DNA of 64,000 nucleotides, from the NCBI GenBank assembly GCA_947477745.1, contig CANJUF010000002.1:62001-126000 (forward strand), read 5' to 3'. Positions 7,814 through 16,619 of this stretch are shown one piece after another. Every line of letters begins with the position of its first letter. Within the stretch, counting starts at the first letter, position 1. Below the pieces are notes generated by a model. That model was not told the DNA's origin. It searched no databases and saw nothing but the letters and a program-made list of their open reading frames with translations. This stretch comes from Sphingomonadaceae bacterium. GTDB taxonomy: Bacteria; Pseudomonadota; Alphaproteobacteria; Sphingomonadales; Sphingomonadaceae. Made by a program: the position numbers and the translations under genes.

Positions 7814-9313
7814 ATGGACAACGTGCGGGGCCATTTCCCGGACCACGAGGACGGGCCGGACGATGCGCTGGATTACGATCCGGCCGAAGACGAAGTCGTG
7901 CGGGAACTCCCGCCGGCGGCGATCGGCCAGGACGAACGCCGCATGCAGGTGCGCGCCTACAATTTTTGGGCAGCGCTTCTCGACGACCGCAACTTCCCCG
8001 CCATCGCTGACTTCGATCCGCAAAACCAGCCCGATTTCGGACCCTATAGCGTCCTGCTCAACTTCACCGGTGACATCGACAATCCCGCGGTTGCCTATCT
8101 CGGCGAGAAACTGGCGCAAGAATGCGGCAGCCAGGGCGACATCGCCCGGCTCGATGATGTGCCGAGCCGCTCGCTGCTTTCGCGCATAACCGACCATTAC
8201 CTGCAGATCATCGCCAATCAGGCGCCGATCGGCTTCGAGGCCGAATTCGTCAACCAGCGCGGTGCGACGATCCTCTATCGCGGCATCCTGTTGCCCTTTT
8301 CGAGCGACGACACCGCGATCGACTACATCTACGGTGTGATCAACTGGAAGGAACTGGCCGACCAGGAGACCGCCGACGAGCTGCTGCTGCAAATCGATCA
8401 GGCGCTCGAATCGAACCGCTTTGCCGCGCGCGAGGGTCTGGCGATTACCGATTGGGCCGAAGGTCCGTTCGGCAATGTAACGCCGCTTCAACCCGATACG
8501 CCGCTCGAACTCGACCCGCTCGAACTCGATACGCCGCTCGGCGACGATGACGACGAAGACGAACTCGGATTTCCTGAGCCCGCGCTCACGAATGGTCCGC
8601 AATACGGCTCCTTGCTCGGCAAGCCGACCGAGGCTAGCGACGTGTCCATCAGCTTGCCCGGAAACCTGCCCAGTGCAATGTCCGTTGCCGTGGCGATCGA
8701 CATGCCGACTGGCGAACCGTCGCTGGCCGACTGGCTCGCCAAGGCGCGCGACCATGCAGACGAGGCAGCAAGCAGCGAGAAACGCACGCATCTGGCGCTT
8801 TATGCCGCGATCGGCACTGCTCACGATTTCGCGCTGGCCGCGACCGCCTGCCCCGCGGACTATCTGGCCCTGCTCGACGACGCTGGCATCGCCGTGCAGG
8901 ACCGTGCGCCGATGGTGCCGGTGGTCCGGCTGGTGTTCGGGCTTGGCTATGACAAGACCCGCGTTGCCGAATATGCCGCCGTGCTCGGCCATGCCTGCAG
9001 GCTTGGCCTCGGCCAGGGCGAGCTGTCGCGCCTGCTCGAGCAGACCCCCGGCGGCCTCAAGGCGCTGGTTGCAGAGGAACGCAGGCTGCGCAAGCAGGAG
9101 ACCGGCAAGCCCGAAACCAGTGCCCGTCAGGACAAGCTGCTTGCAAAACTGCGCGCCATGGAGAGCCAGGGTATCGAGGACATCCCCAGCTCGGGTGCGG
9201 AATTTACCCTGCTGCTCGCGCGCCGCAACGACTTCGGCCGCATCGAGATCCTCGGCGAAATCGGCGACGAACCCGCGCTCACCGAAAAGGCCGCGCGCCG
9301 CCTGGTGGGCTGA
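7814..9313 (+). CDS. PAS (PAS_5) domain protein, 499 aa
   Basis: A cytosolic protein with an acidic N-terminus, then a PAS_5-type sensor domain (about 45-185). The domain shows the YNFWAALLDDRNFP start, LDDVPSRSLLSRITDHYLQI, and FVNQRGATILYRGILLPFS followed by the GVINWKE end. A middle region contains an imperfect LELD...TPLG duplication (about 222-243) and a helical C-terminus. No kinase, cyclase or DNA-binding output domain is visible. It may act by protein contact, as in general stress signalling in alphaproteobacteria; that role is inference. It is followed by a separately started protease gene. Confidence 0.7.
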   Translation: MDNVRGHFPDHEDGPDDALDYDPAEDEVVRELPPAAIGQDERRMQVRAYNFWAALLDDRNFPAIADFDPQNQPDFGPYSVLLNFTGDIDNPAVAYLGEKLAQECGSQGDIARLDDVPSRSLLSRITDHYLQIIANQAPIGFEAEFVNQRGATILYRGILLPFSSDDTAIDYIYGVINWKELADQETADELLLQIDQALESNRFAAREGLAITDWAEGPFGNVTPLQPDTPLELDPLELDTPLGDDDDEDELGFPEPALTNGPQYGSLLGKPTEASDVSISLPGNLPSAMSVAVAIDMPTGEPSLADWLAKARDHADEAASSEKRTHLALYAAIGTAHDFALAATACPADYLALLDDAGIAVQDRAPMVPVVRLVFGLGYDKTRVAEYAAVLGHACRLGLGQGELSRLLEQTPGGLKALVAEERRLRKQETGKPETSARQDKLLAKLRAMESQGIEDIPSSGAEFTLLLARRNDFGRIEILGEIGDEPALTEKAARRLVG

Positions 9314-9366
9314 TCCTTCAAACAATCTTCATTGGCGGTTAAGCGCGACTGGCCCTAGGAAGGGCC

Positions 9367-10746
9367 ATGCCGCGCCTCTGCCCAGCCGTTTCCAGGCTCG
9401 CCGCCCTGCTTCTTGCCCTGCTGGCGGTGCTCGCCCTGACCGCGCGGCCCGTGGCAGCGCAATCGATCCTGCGCGATGCCGAAACCGAAAAGCTGTTTGC
9501 CGACATGGCGGCGCCGCTGGTCAAGGCTGCGGGCCTTGAACCGGCCAATGTCGATGTCGTCCTTGTCAACGACCCTTCGGTCAATGCCTTCGTGGCAGGC
9601 GGACAGGCGGTCTATGTCAACTCAGGCCTGATCAACGAGGCGGCGAGCGCCAACGAGGTGCAGGGCGTCATCGCGCACGAGCTGGGCCATGTCACCGGCG
9701 GCCATGCCGTGTTCAATCCCGGCGCACAGTCGGCAACGGGCATTTCGTTGCTCTCGTTGCTGCTTGGCGCGGCAGCGGCGGCGGCAGGCGCGGGCGATGC
9801 CGCGATGGGTGTGCTGATGGCGGGCCAGCAGGCGGCGATGGGCAAGTTCCTCGCCTACAACCGCTCTCAGGAAGCAAGCGCAGATGCGGCCGGCGCTCAG
9901 TATCTGTCCACCGCCGGGATTACCGGGCGCGGCTCGATCGAGTTTTTCAAGAAGCTCCAGAACCTCGAATACCGCTACGGCTACCAGCGCAGCCAGGTTG
10001 ACGAATTTGCCAGTTCCCACCCTATGACCGGCGACCGTATCGCCACCTTGCAAGACACTTACGAGAAGGATCCCGCCTGGGGCAGACCAAGCGATCCCGC
10101 CATCGAAAAGCGTTTCGCCCGCATCAAGGCCAAGCTGTTCGGCTTCCTCGCCGAACCGGAGGATACGCTGCGAATCTATCCGCCCAGCGACGTGTCGATC
10201 CCGGCGCGCTATGCCCGGGCCTATGCCTATCACAAGGAATCGCTGCTGCCCCAGGCCTTGGGCGAGGCAGAGGCGCTGCTCGCGCTCGAGCCCGAAAATC
10301 CCTATTTCCTCGAACTCAAGGGCCAGATCCTGCTCGAGGCGGGAAAGCCGGCCGAGGCCTTGTCGGCGCTGCGCAAGGCCACGGACCTCACTTCCAACGA
10401 GCCGCTGATCGCCACGCTGTTCGGCCATGCGCTCATCGCATCGGAGGACAGCGCCCAATATGCCGAGGCGGAAAAGGTACTCAAGGCGGCAGTGGCGCGC
10501 GACCGGCGCAACCCCTTTGCCTGGTATCAGCTGGGCGTGGTCTATGCCGCCAATGGCGATCTGGCCCGCGCGCAGCTGGCAAGCGCCGAGCAGCAATCGC
10601 TTTCGGGCAACATGGCGCAGGCGCTGCACAGCGCCAGGATGGCCGAAGCGGCGCTGCCGCAGGGTTCGGCGGACTGGCTGCGCGCGCAAGATATCGCGCT
10701 TGCCGCGCAGGCCGAACTTGAACGCCGCAAGAAGAGCGGTAAGTAG
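9367..10746 (+). CDS. M48 family metalloprotease with TPR repeats (BepA-like)
   Basis: A 459-residue periplasmic zinc protease. It has a signal peptide with a cut after about ARPVAAQ, the catalytic HELGH motif (about 101-105), the downstream zinc-ligand region SQEASADAAGAQYL (about 162) and a C-terminal half made of tetratricopeptide-like helices. This layout matches BepA/YfgC, which helps assemble or degrade outer-membrane proteins such as LptD. It is followed 7 bases later by a DsbA-type gene. Pairing with a disulfide enzyme fits envelope protein quality control. Confidence 0.88.
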   Translation: MPRLCPAVSRLAALLLALLAVLALTARPVAAQSILRDAETEKLFADMAAPLVKAAGLEPANVDVVLVNDPSVNAFVAGGQAVYVNSGLINEAASANEVQGVIAHELGHVTGGHAVFNPGAQSATGISLLSLLLGAAAAAAGAGDAAMGVLMAGQQAAMGKFLAYNRSQEASADAAGAQYLSTAGITGRGSIEFFKKLQNLEYRYGYQRSQVDEFASSHPMTGDRIATLQDTYEKDPAWGRPSDPAIEKRFARIKAKLFGFLAEPEDTLRIYPPSDVSIPARYARAYAYHKESLLPQALGEAEALLALEPENPYFLELKGQILLEAGKPAEALSALRKATDLTSNEPLIATLFGHALIASEDSAQYAEAEKVLKAAVARDRRNPFAWYQLGVVYAANGDLARAQLASAEQQSLSGNMAQALHSARMAEAALPQGSADWLRAQDIALAAQAELERRKKSGK

Positions 10747-10753
10747 CGAGGCA

Positions 10754-11518
10754 ATGACAGAAACACCTGCGTCTGCCGCGCGTCCCTCGCTCGCCTGGAT
10801 CCTCGGCCTGCTCGCCGCCTTCGGCATTGCGGCTGGGGGCGGCTGGATGGCGGCGCGGCACTTCTCCGATCCGTCGGCGGGCCTTCCGGGTGGTGACCGG
10901 CGCGCGATCGAGGCGGTCGTCCACGATTACCTGCTCGCTCACCCAGAAGTCCTGCCGCAGGCGATGGACAACCTGCAGCGCAAGGCAAGCAGCGAGCGGC
11001 TGGCAGGGCTGCGCAGCGAAGTCGAACGGCCCTTTCCCGGAGCGGTGCTCGGCAATCCCAAGGGCACGGTCACCCTGGTAGAATTTTCCGATTTCGCCTG
11101 CGGCTATTGCCGCAAGAGTGTTGAGGACGTGGCGCGGCTGGTGAAGGAAAACCCCGACCTGCGCGTCGTCATGCGCGACATTCCGTTTCTCTCCGACCAG
11201 AGCGAGGTCGCCGCGCGGATGGGGCTGGCGGCCGCCGAACAGGGCAAATATGCCGCTTACCACGATGCAATGTACGCGATTGGTCGGCCCGATCCCACCA
11301 CCATCGATGCTGCCGCGAAAACCGCCGGGCTCGATCTTGCCAAGGCGAGCGCGGCGGCAAGCAGCGAGCGCATCGGCAAGGAAATCGCCCGCAGCATCGA
11401 TCACGCCCGCCAGCTAGGCTTCGAAGGCACGCCGAGCTGGGTGATTGGCGATCAGCTCATCTCAGGCGCGGTCGGATACGACCAGCTTAGCGAGGCGCTT
11501 ACCAAGGCGCGCAATTGA
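10754..11518 (+). CDS. DsbA family thiol:disulfide oxidoreductase
   Basis: A 254-residue membrane-anchored or exported thioredoxin-fold protein. It has an N-terminal hydrophobic segment (about 12-33), the helical region AIEAVVHDYLLAHPEVLPQA typical of the Com1/ScsC branch, and the active site FACGYC (about 115-120). The cis-Pro loop is GTPSW (about 223). It introduces or isomerises disulfides in exported proteins. The CGYC redox pair is intact. The ATG at 10754 is 7 bases after the protease stop. Confidence 0.88.
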   Translation: MTETPASAARPSLAWILGLLAAFGIAAGGGWMAARHFSDPSAGLPGGDRRAIEAVVHDYLLAHPEVLPQAMDNLQRKASSERLAGLRSEVERPFPGAVLGNPKGTVTLVEFSDFACGYCRKSVEDVARLVKENPDLRVVMRDIPFLSDQSEVAARMGLAAAEQGKYAAYHDAMYAIGRPDPTTIDAAAKTAGLDLAKASAAASSERIGKEIARSIDHARQLGFEGTPSWVIGDQLISGAVGYDQLSEALTKARN

Positions 11519-11570
11519 ACCGGGGCTGTTGACGATTCCCGTTCTGCGGAAATTGCGCTAGAACCGCGCC

Positions 11571-12731
11571 ATGGCGATGCTTCCGATCAAGCCCAGCCCG
11601 TTCTTCGTCAACAAGAACCAGGCGTTCTGGAGGCTCCAGCTTGCCGGATGGGGCGGCGCGATGCTGCTGCGCGCGATGTCGGCGATCGCCAACGACCAGC
11701 CGCTCGCTTTTCTCGTCCTCGTCCTGATCGCCACGATTACCGGCTTTTCGATCTCGCTGGTGCTGGCGGTGATTTACCGGCAGCTGATTTCGCAGCGCCC
11801 GCTCGTCACTTGGGGGACGACCGCAGTGCTGCTAATCCTGGCGGCGTCGCTGCATGCGTTCATCGATGCATGGGTGATCTCGCTTTATCGTTCGGACAGC
11901 GAGGCAAGCTTTCCGCAGCTGTTCATCGGCGTCTTCTACCTCGATGATACGCTGCTCGGCGCGTGGTCCGCACTCTATTACGCGATCAATTTCTTCATCC
12001 AGGTCGAACAGCAGAACGACCAGATGCTGCATCTGGAAAACCAGGCCACCTCGGCGCAGCTCGCCATGCTGCGCTACCAGCTCAATCCGCATTTCCTGTT
12101 TAATACGCTGAATTCGATCTCCACGCTGGTGCTGCTCAAGCAGACCGAACCGGCCAACGCGATGCTCAGCCGCCTGTCCTCGTTCCTGCGCTATACGCTG
12201 ATCAACGAGCCCGCGGCCCGGGTGACGGTGGCGCAGGAGGTCGATACGCTGAAGCTCTATCTCGATATCGAGCGGATGCGCTTCGAGGAACGGCTGCGCA
12301 CCACCTTCGCGATCGATCCGGCCACGCGCGGCGCGCTGCTGCCCTCGCTGCTGCTGCAACCGCTGGTCGAGAACGCCATCAAATACGCGGTGAGCGCGCA
12401 GGAAAGCGGCGCGGAAATCCGCATCGAGACTCAGCTTGTCGGGTCCATGCTTCGGATCGCCGTCTCCGACACGGGCCCCGGCTTGAAAAGCGAAGTCACA
12501 GACCGCAGGCTCTCCGGCATCACCTTTGACGGAGGAGAACCGGTTTCAACCGGGGTGGGTCTGGCCAACATTCGCGAAAGGCTCGAGCAGGCCTATGGCG
12601 ACAAGCATTTGTTCGAGACTCAAGAACCCCCCGAGGGCGGCTTTGCCGTCATTATCGAACTGCCGCTGGAAACGAACGCTCAGGCCGAAGGCGCGGGCGA
12701 CGCGCCGAAAGTGGCGGCAGCAGCGGAATAG
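11571..12731 (+). CDS. LytS-type sensor histidine kinase
   Basis: A 386-residue kinase with four hydrophobic N-terminal segments (to about 145), then the His_kinase domain. The phosphoacceptor region is LRYQLNPHFLFNTLNSIS (about 167-184). The ATPase part has N box LVENAIKYAV, G1 DTGPGL and G2 TGVGLANIRERL, so all ATP-binding boxes are present. It partners the LytTR regulator 49 bases downstream. The sensed signal is unknown. It is useful as the intact reference for the broken paralogue at 47547-48824. Confidence 0.9.
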   Translation: MAMLPIKPSPFFVNKNQAFWRLQLAGWGGAMLLRAMSAIANDQPLAFLVLVLIATITGFSISLVLAVIYRQLISQRPLVTWGTTAVLLILAASLHAFIDAWVISLYRSDSEASFPQLFIGVFYLDDTLLGAWSALYYAINFFIQVEQQNDQMLHLENQATSAQLAMLRYQLNPHFLFNTLNSISTLVLLKQTEPANAMLSRLSSFLRYTLINEPAARVTVAQEVDTLKLYLDIERMRFEERLRTTFAIDPATRGALLPSLLLQPLVENAIKYAVSAQESGAEIRIETQLVGSMLRIAVSDTGPGLKSEVTDRRLSGITFDGGEPVSTGVGLANIRERLEQAYGDKHLFETQEPPEGGFAVIIELPLETNAQAEGAGDAPKVAAAAE

Positions 12732-12780
12732 AGCGGCAACCCGTTCCGGGTCCGCGCATTACATGATCGAGGCATAGCCA

Positions 12781-13578
12781 ATGACCATTCGCACCATCAT
12801 CGTCGACGACGAGAAGCTCGCCATCCAGGGCCTGCAGCTCCGGCTAGAGAAATATCCCGATGTCGAGATCGTCGATACCTGCGCCAACGGGCGCGAGGCG
12901 ATCCGCAAGATCAAGACCGAAAAACCCGACCTCGTCTTCCTCGACATCCAGATGCCCGGTTTCGACGGGTTCTCGGTGGTCAAGGGCGTGATGGAGATCG
13001 AGCCGCCGCTGATCGTGTTCGTCACCGCTTACGAGGAACACGCGGTGCGCGCCTTCGAGGCAAATGCGGTCAACTACCTGATGAAGCCGGTCGAGGAAGA
13101 CAAGCTGGCCGATACGCTCGAGCGCGTGCGCGTCCGCCTTTCCGAGAAGAAATCGTCCGAGGAGGCCGAGAAGCTCAAGTCGGTGCTCGCCGAAGTCGCT
13201 CCCGATGCGATGGAGGCCATGCCCGATGAAGGCGAGGCTGCCGCGCCGCGATACGAACAGCTCATCAACATCAAGGACCGCGGCCAGATCTTCCGCATCG
13301 ACGTCGATTCGATCGAACACATCGAGGCGGCGGGCGACTACATGTGCATTCGCACTGCCGACAATTCGCTGATCCTGCGCGAGACGATGAAGGATCTGGA
13401 ACGCAGGCTCGATCCGCGCGTATTCCAGCGTGTCCACCGGTCCACCATCGTCAACCTCAATCAGGTTCGCCAGGTCAAGCCGCACACCAACGGCGAGTGC
13501 TTCCTGGTGCTCGATTCGGGCGCGCAGGTGAAAGTTTCGCGCAGCTACCGCGACGTGATCGCTCGCTTCGTGCATTAG
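12781..13578 (+). CDS. LytTR family response regulator
   Basis: A 265-residue transcription regulator. The receiver domain (about 3-118) has the acidic pair in IIVDDEKLA and the phospho-Asp in VFLDIQMPG, with Lys in MKPVEED. The C-terminal LytTR DNA-binding domain (about 165-263) includes RIDVDSIEHIEAAGDYMCI and RVHRSTIVNLNQV. It forms an operon with the preceding kinase. LytTR proteins bind pairs of 9-bp direct repeats, but I found no clear pair upstream of this operon. Confidence 0.92.
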   Translation: MTIRTIIVDDEKLAIQGLQLRLEKYPDVEIVDTCANGREAIRKIKTEKPDLVFLDIQMPGFDGFSVVKGVMEIEPPLIVFVTAYEEHAVRAFEANAVNYLMKPVEEDKLADTLERVRVRLSEKKSSEEAEKLKSVLAEVAPDAMEAMPDEGEAAAPRYEQLINIKDRGQIFRIDVDSIEHIEAAGDYMCIRTADNSLILRETMKDLERRLDPRVFQRVHRSTIVNLNQVRQVKPHTNGECFLVLDSGAQVKVSRSYRDVIARFVH

Positions 13579-13618
13579 GCCTCTCGACAGGAACAGCGCG
13601 CTCTGCAATCCGATCTGC

Positions 13619-14479
13619 ATGAGCGCCTTTTCCATCTTCGGTTTCGATCTCGACACTTTCGTCACCGACACGCTTGACGAGGATCTGGGCGTCGGGCTCC
13701 CCGGCGGCGGGCGCGATGTTACCAGCGAAAGCGTGATCGGCGCAGGGGATTGCTTTGAAGGCGTGATGGACAGCCGCGATGCAATCGTGGTGGCGGGCCT
13801 CCCCATCGCGGCCGCATTCTTCCGCAAGCTCGATCCCGCGATGGAAATCGAACTTCTGGCCGATGAAGGCGAACAGGTCGCGCCGGGCACCGACCTGATG
13901 CGCCTGTCGGGTAATGCGCGCGCGATGCTCACCGCCGAGCGTTCTGCGCTCAACACGGTGCAGCACTTGTCGGGCATCGCCACGCTCACCCGGCAATACG
14001 TCGATGCGATGCGCGGCAACGCCGTGCTGCTCGATACGCGCAAGACAATTCCCGGCCTGCGTCATCTCGAGAAGTATGCAACTCGCATGGGCGGCGCGCA
14101 GAACCACCGCATGGGGCTGTGGGACGCGGCAATGATCAAGGACAACCACGTGCTTGTCGCCGGCAATGTCGGCGAGGCGGTGCGCCGCGCGCGCGATGCA
14201 GGGGTCGCGCGCATCATCTGCGAGGTCGACCGGATCGACCAGATCGAAGCCGCGCTCAGCGCAGGCGCACACCACCTGCTGCTCGACAACATGGGTCCGG
14301 ACACCCTCCGCGAGGCGGTCGCACTGGTGGCAGGCCGTGTGCCCTGCGAAGCCTCGGGCGGAGTAAATCTCCAGACCATCGGCGCGATGGCGGCAAGCGG
14401 AGTCGATTATGTCTCGGTCGGTCGGCTGACCCAAAGTGCACCAGCGGCTGACATCGGCCTCGATTTCACGCCATTATGA
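13619..14479 (+). CDS. nadC: Nicotinate-nucleotide pyrophosphorylase (carboxylating)
   Basis: A 286-residue enzyme of NAD synthesis that converts quinolinate and PRPP to nicotinate mononucleotide, CO2 and pyrophosphate. Diagnostic stretches are ALNTVQHLSGIATLTRQYV, LLDTRKTIPGLRHLEKYA, the loop GAQNHRMGL with its basic residues, MIKDNH, and the C-terminal LLDNM and EASGGVN phosphate-binding motifs. Its stop overlaps the start of the RNase T2 gene by 4 bases, so the two are co-translated. Confidence 0.95.
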   Translation: MSAFSIFGFDLDTFVTDTLDEDLGVGLPGGGRDVTSESVIGAGDCFEGVMDSRDAIVVAGLPIAAAFFRKLDPAMEIELLADEGEQVAPGTDLMRLSGNARAMLTAERSALNTVQHLSGIATLTRQYVDAMRGNAVLLDTRKTIPGLRHLEKYATRMGGAQNHRMGLWDAAMIKDNHVLVAGNVGEAVRRARDAGVARIICEVDRIDQIEAALSAGAHHLLLDNMGPDTLREAVALVAGRVPCEASGGVNLQTIGAMAASGVDYVSVGRLTQSAPAADIGLDFTPL

Positions 14480-15180
14480 AAAGGCTGGTTCCGATCGCAG
14501 TCGGCCTGACCCTTGCAGCGATGTTGCCGGGAGCGGCGCTTGCTCAGGCCTATCAATGCAGCCTGCCCGACCGGCTCGATCCGGTCGGTCCGCCGCGCGC
14601 CGATGGCCCGGCGCGCAAGGTGCCAGTCGCGCGCTATGTCCTCGCGGCGAGCTGGTCACCCGAATATTGCCGCAAGGGCGATGCCTCGATGCAGTGTTCG
14701 GGGCGCAACGGGCGCTTCGGCTTCATCCTTCACGGGTTGTGGCCCGAAGCGGCGAAAGGACCGCCGCCGCAGTGGTGCGCCAAGGGGCCGCGCCCTAGGC
14801 CCGAGACGCTGCGCCGCAGTCTATGCTTGACCCCGGCGCCCGGCCTGCTCGAACACGAATGGGCCAAGCACGGCACCTGCATGGCGAAAAAGCCGGAGAC
14901 CTATTTCAAGGTGAGCGGCATCCTGTGGCGCTCTGTCCAGTGGCCCGATGCCGACCGGCTTTCGCGCAAGCAGGGCCTGACTGCGGGTGACCTGCGCGAG
15001 GCCTTCGTCATGGCCAACCCGGAATGGACACGCGAGCAGCTTGGCGTCGAGACCAATCAGCGCGGCTGGCTGAAGGGCGTGCGGCTTTGCTACTCGCGCC
15101 GATTCCGGCCCGAGCGCTGCCAGCGTGACGATTTCGGCGCGCCGGACAGCGCGCCGCTCAAGATCTGGCGCGGGCTCTAA
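14476..15180 (+). CDS. Ribonuclease T2 family protein, exported
   Basis: A 234-residue periplasmic ribonuclease with a signal peptide (cut after about GAALAQA). Both catalytic blocks are present: FILHGLWPEA (about 77-86, CAS I) and EHEWAKHGTC (about 125-134, CAS II) with the essential histidines. Paired cysteines suit disulfides. RNase T2 cleaves RNA through a 2',3'-cyclic phosphate and in bacteria scavenges periplasmic RNA. The start overlaps nadC by 4 bases. Confidence 0.93.
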   Translation: MKRLVPIAVGLTLAAMLPGAALAQAYQCSLPDRLDPVGPPRADGPARKVPVARYVLAASWSPEYCRKGDASMQCSGRNGRFGFILHGLWPEAAKGPPPQWCAKGPRPRPETLRRSLCLTPAPGLLEHEWAKHGTCMAKKPETYFKVSGILWRSVQWPDADRLSRKQGLTAGDLREAFVMANPEWTREQLGVETNQRGWLKGVRLCYSRRFRPERCQRDDFGAPDSAPLKIWRGL

Positions 15181-15203
15181 GACATTTGAATCAGGAGATC
15201 GTT

Positions 15204-15803
15204 GTGAGTGACCTCACCGAACGCTTCGATAACGCACTAGGATTGGCATCTTCTCTGCACCGTAATCAGCGGCGCAAAGGAACCGATATTCCCTACGTCT
15301 CCCACTTGTTGGCTGTTGCCGCGATCGCGCTCGAAATGGGTGCCGACGAAGACCAGGCAATCGCCGCGCTTCTCCACGACGCTGTAGAGGATCAGGGTGG
15401 GCCAGACACGCTTAAAGAAATTGAGAGAAGATTCGGCAAGCGGGTAGCCGCGATCGTCGATGGGTGCAGCGACGCTGATACATTTCTCAAGCCTCCCTGG
15501 AAGGCACGCAAGTTGTCATATTTGGACGGCATGGTTGAGAAGCATCATGACACATTGGTCGTCAGCCTTGCAGACAAAATCCACAATGCACGAGCTATTC
15601 TCCATGACTTGGAAATTCATGGCGAGGCCGTTTGGGCACGCTTCAGGGGCGGCAGGGACGGCTCTCTATGGTATTATTCGGAGCTTGTTGAAAAGTTCGA
15701 GACCTTGCTGCCCGGACATTTTTCGCGGCAATTTGCGGAGATCGTGAAGCAACTGCATGAAGTGCGCGTTTTAGCGCCTGTCCCTGAAGAACCTCCGCAA
15801 TAG
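15204..15803 (+). CDS. HD domain hydrolase, small alarmone hydrolase (MESH1/SpoT-type) like
   Basis: A 199-residue HD-family metal-dependent phosphohydrolase. The motifs are RRKGTDIPYVSHLLAVA (His), ALLHDAVEDQG (the HD pair with an ED) and VVSLADKIHNARAIL (distal Asp). They match the hydrolase half of RelA/SpoT proteins, so ppGpp or a related nucleotide is the likely substrate; this is inferred. The GTG at 15204 has AGGAG 6 bases upstream. G+C is visibly lower than in the neighbours (many TTG, AAA and ATT codons), suggesting recent transfer. Its 3' end overlaps tadA by 33 bases, tail to tail. Confidence 0.8.
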   Translation: MSDLTERFDNALGLASSLHRNQRRKGTDIPYVSHLLAVAAIALEMGADEDQAIAALLHDAVEDQGGPDTLKEIERRFGKRVAAIVDGCSDADTFLKPPWKARKLSYLDGMVEKHHDTLVVSLADKIHNARAILHDLEIHGEAVWARFRGGRDGSLWYYSELVEKFETLLPGHFSRQFAEIVKQLHEVRVLAPVPEEPPQ

Positions 15804-16226
15804 CTCCGCTGCATCGGCCTCGCCCATGCCTGAATAGACTTCGGGCCGGTGCAGGCACTGCGGCTGGTCGAACAGACGCGGCCCATGCTCGACCGCACCG
15901 CCTTTGGCATCGCTCGCAGCGTAATAGAGCCGCGCAATCCGCGCATGGGATATGGCTCCGGCGCACATCGCGCAGGGTTCCAGCGTCACCCACAGATCGC
16001 AGCCATCCAGCCGCTCCTGCCCTAGCAGCTGTGCAGCGCGGCGGATCGCCAGCATTTCGGCATGCGCGGAGGGATCGTGCAGAGTGCGCGGCGAATTATG
16101 CGCAACTGCGATCACCTCGCCATCCCTGACCACCACCGCGCCCACCGGCACTTCGCCAGCCCGGGCCGCCGCCCGTGCCTCGCCAAGCGCAATCGCCATC
16201 ATGTCGGGAAGCGGCCAGCGGTTCAT
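15771..16226 (-). CDS. tadA: tRNA adenosine(34) deaminase
   Basis: A 151-residue zinc deaminase that converts A34 to inosine in tRNA-Arg(ACG). The motifs are [10 protein letters not shown] (His and Glu of the HAE motif, about 53-57) and [11 protein letters not shown] (the PCxxC zinc ligands, about 80-90). The C-terminal part has the family's ... [15 protein letters not shown] end. The length is normal. Its last 11 codons overlap the converging HD hydrolase gene. Confidence 0.93.
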   Translation of the reverse strand: MNRWPLPDMMAIALGEARAAARAGEVPVGAVVVRDGEVIAVAHNSPRTLHDPSAHAEMLAIRRAAQLLGQERLDGCDLWVTLEPCAMCAGAISHARIARLYYAASDAKGGAVEHGPRLFDQPQCLHRPEVYSGMGEADAAELLRRFFRDRR

Positions 16227-16323
16227 TTCGCCCGATTGGCCGGTATATCTTGACCCTTCAAGGGTGAATCGCTATGCGCGCGCCTTCCCCGGAAATCCGG
16301 CCCATTTTCAAGCGAGAGAATCC

Positions 16324-16614
16324 ATGTCCCGCATCTGCGAACTGACCGGCAAGGGCCGTCTCACCGGCAACAACGTCAGCCACGCCAACAACAAGACCAA
16401 GCGCGTCTATCTGCCCAACCTGCAGAACGTCACGCTGATGTCCGAAGCGCTTGATCGCAGCTTCCGTTTCCGCGTCTCGACGCATGGGCTGCGTTCGGTC
16501 GAGCACAACGGCGGGCTCGACAACTGGCTGCTGAAGACTCAAGACGCCAAGCTCAGCAAGACCGCGCTCAAGGTCAAGCGCGAGCTCAAGAAGCAGGCGC
16601 CAGCCGCGGCCTGA
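16324..16614 (+). CDS. rpmB: 50S ribosomal protein L28
   Basis: A 96-residue ribosomal protein with the L28 signature [20 protein letters not shown] and [13 protein letters not shown], followed by the alphaproteobacterial-type [17 protein letters not shown] extension. A GAGAGAA sequence precedes the ATG. It stands alone, divergent from tadA and convergent with the phytase-like gene. Confidence 0.96.
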   Translation: MSRICELTGKGRLTGNNVSHANNKTKRVYLPNLQNVTLMSEALDRSFRFRVSTHGLRSVEHNGGLDNWLLKTQDAKLSKTALKVKRELKKQAPAAA

Positions 16615-16619
16615 ATCCG

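Noticed and set aside
8500..8570. Repeated CTCGAAC/TCGACC-type tract in the PAS gene as a possible tandem repeat or regulatory site
   Set aside because: It is a short duplication of coding sequence for acidic linker residues, with no sign of regulatory use.
7763..9325. A 520-codon open frame antisense to the PAS protein
   Set aside because: It mirrors the sense codons, with no ribosome site or domain features; the sense frame has a clear PAS domain.
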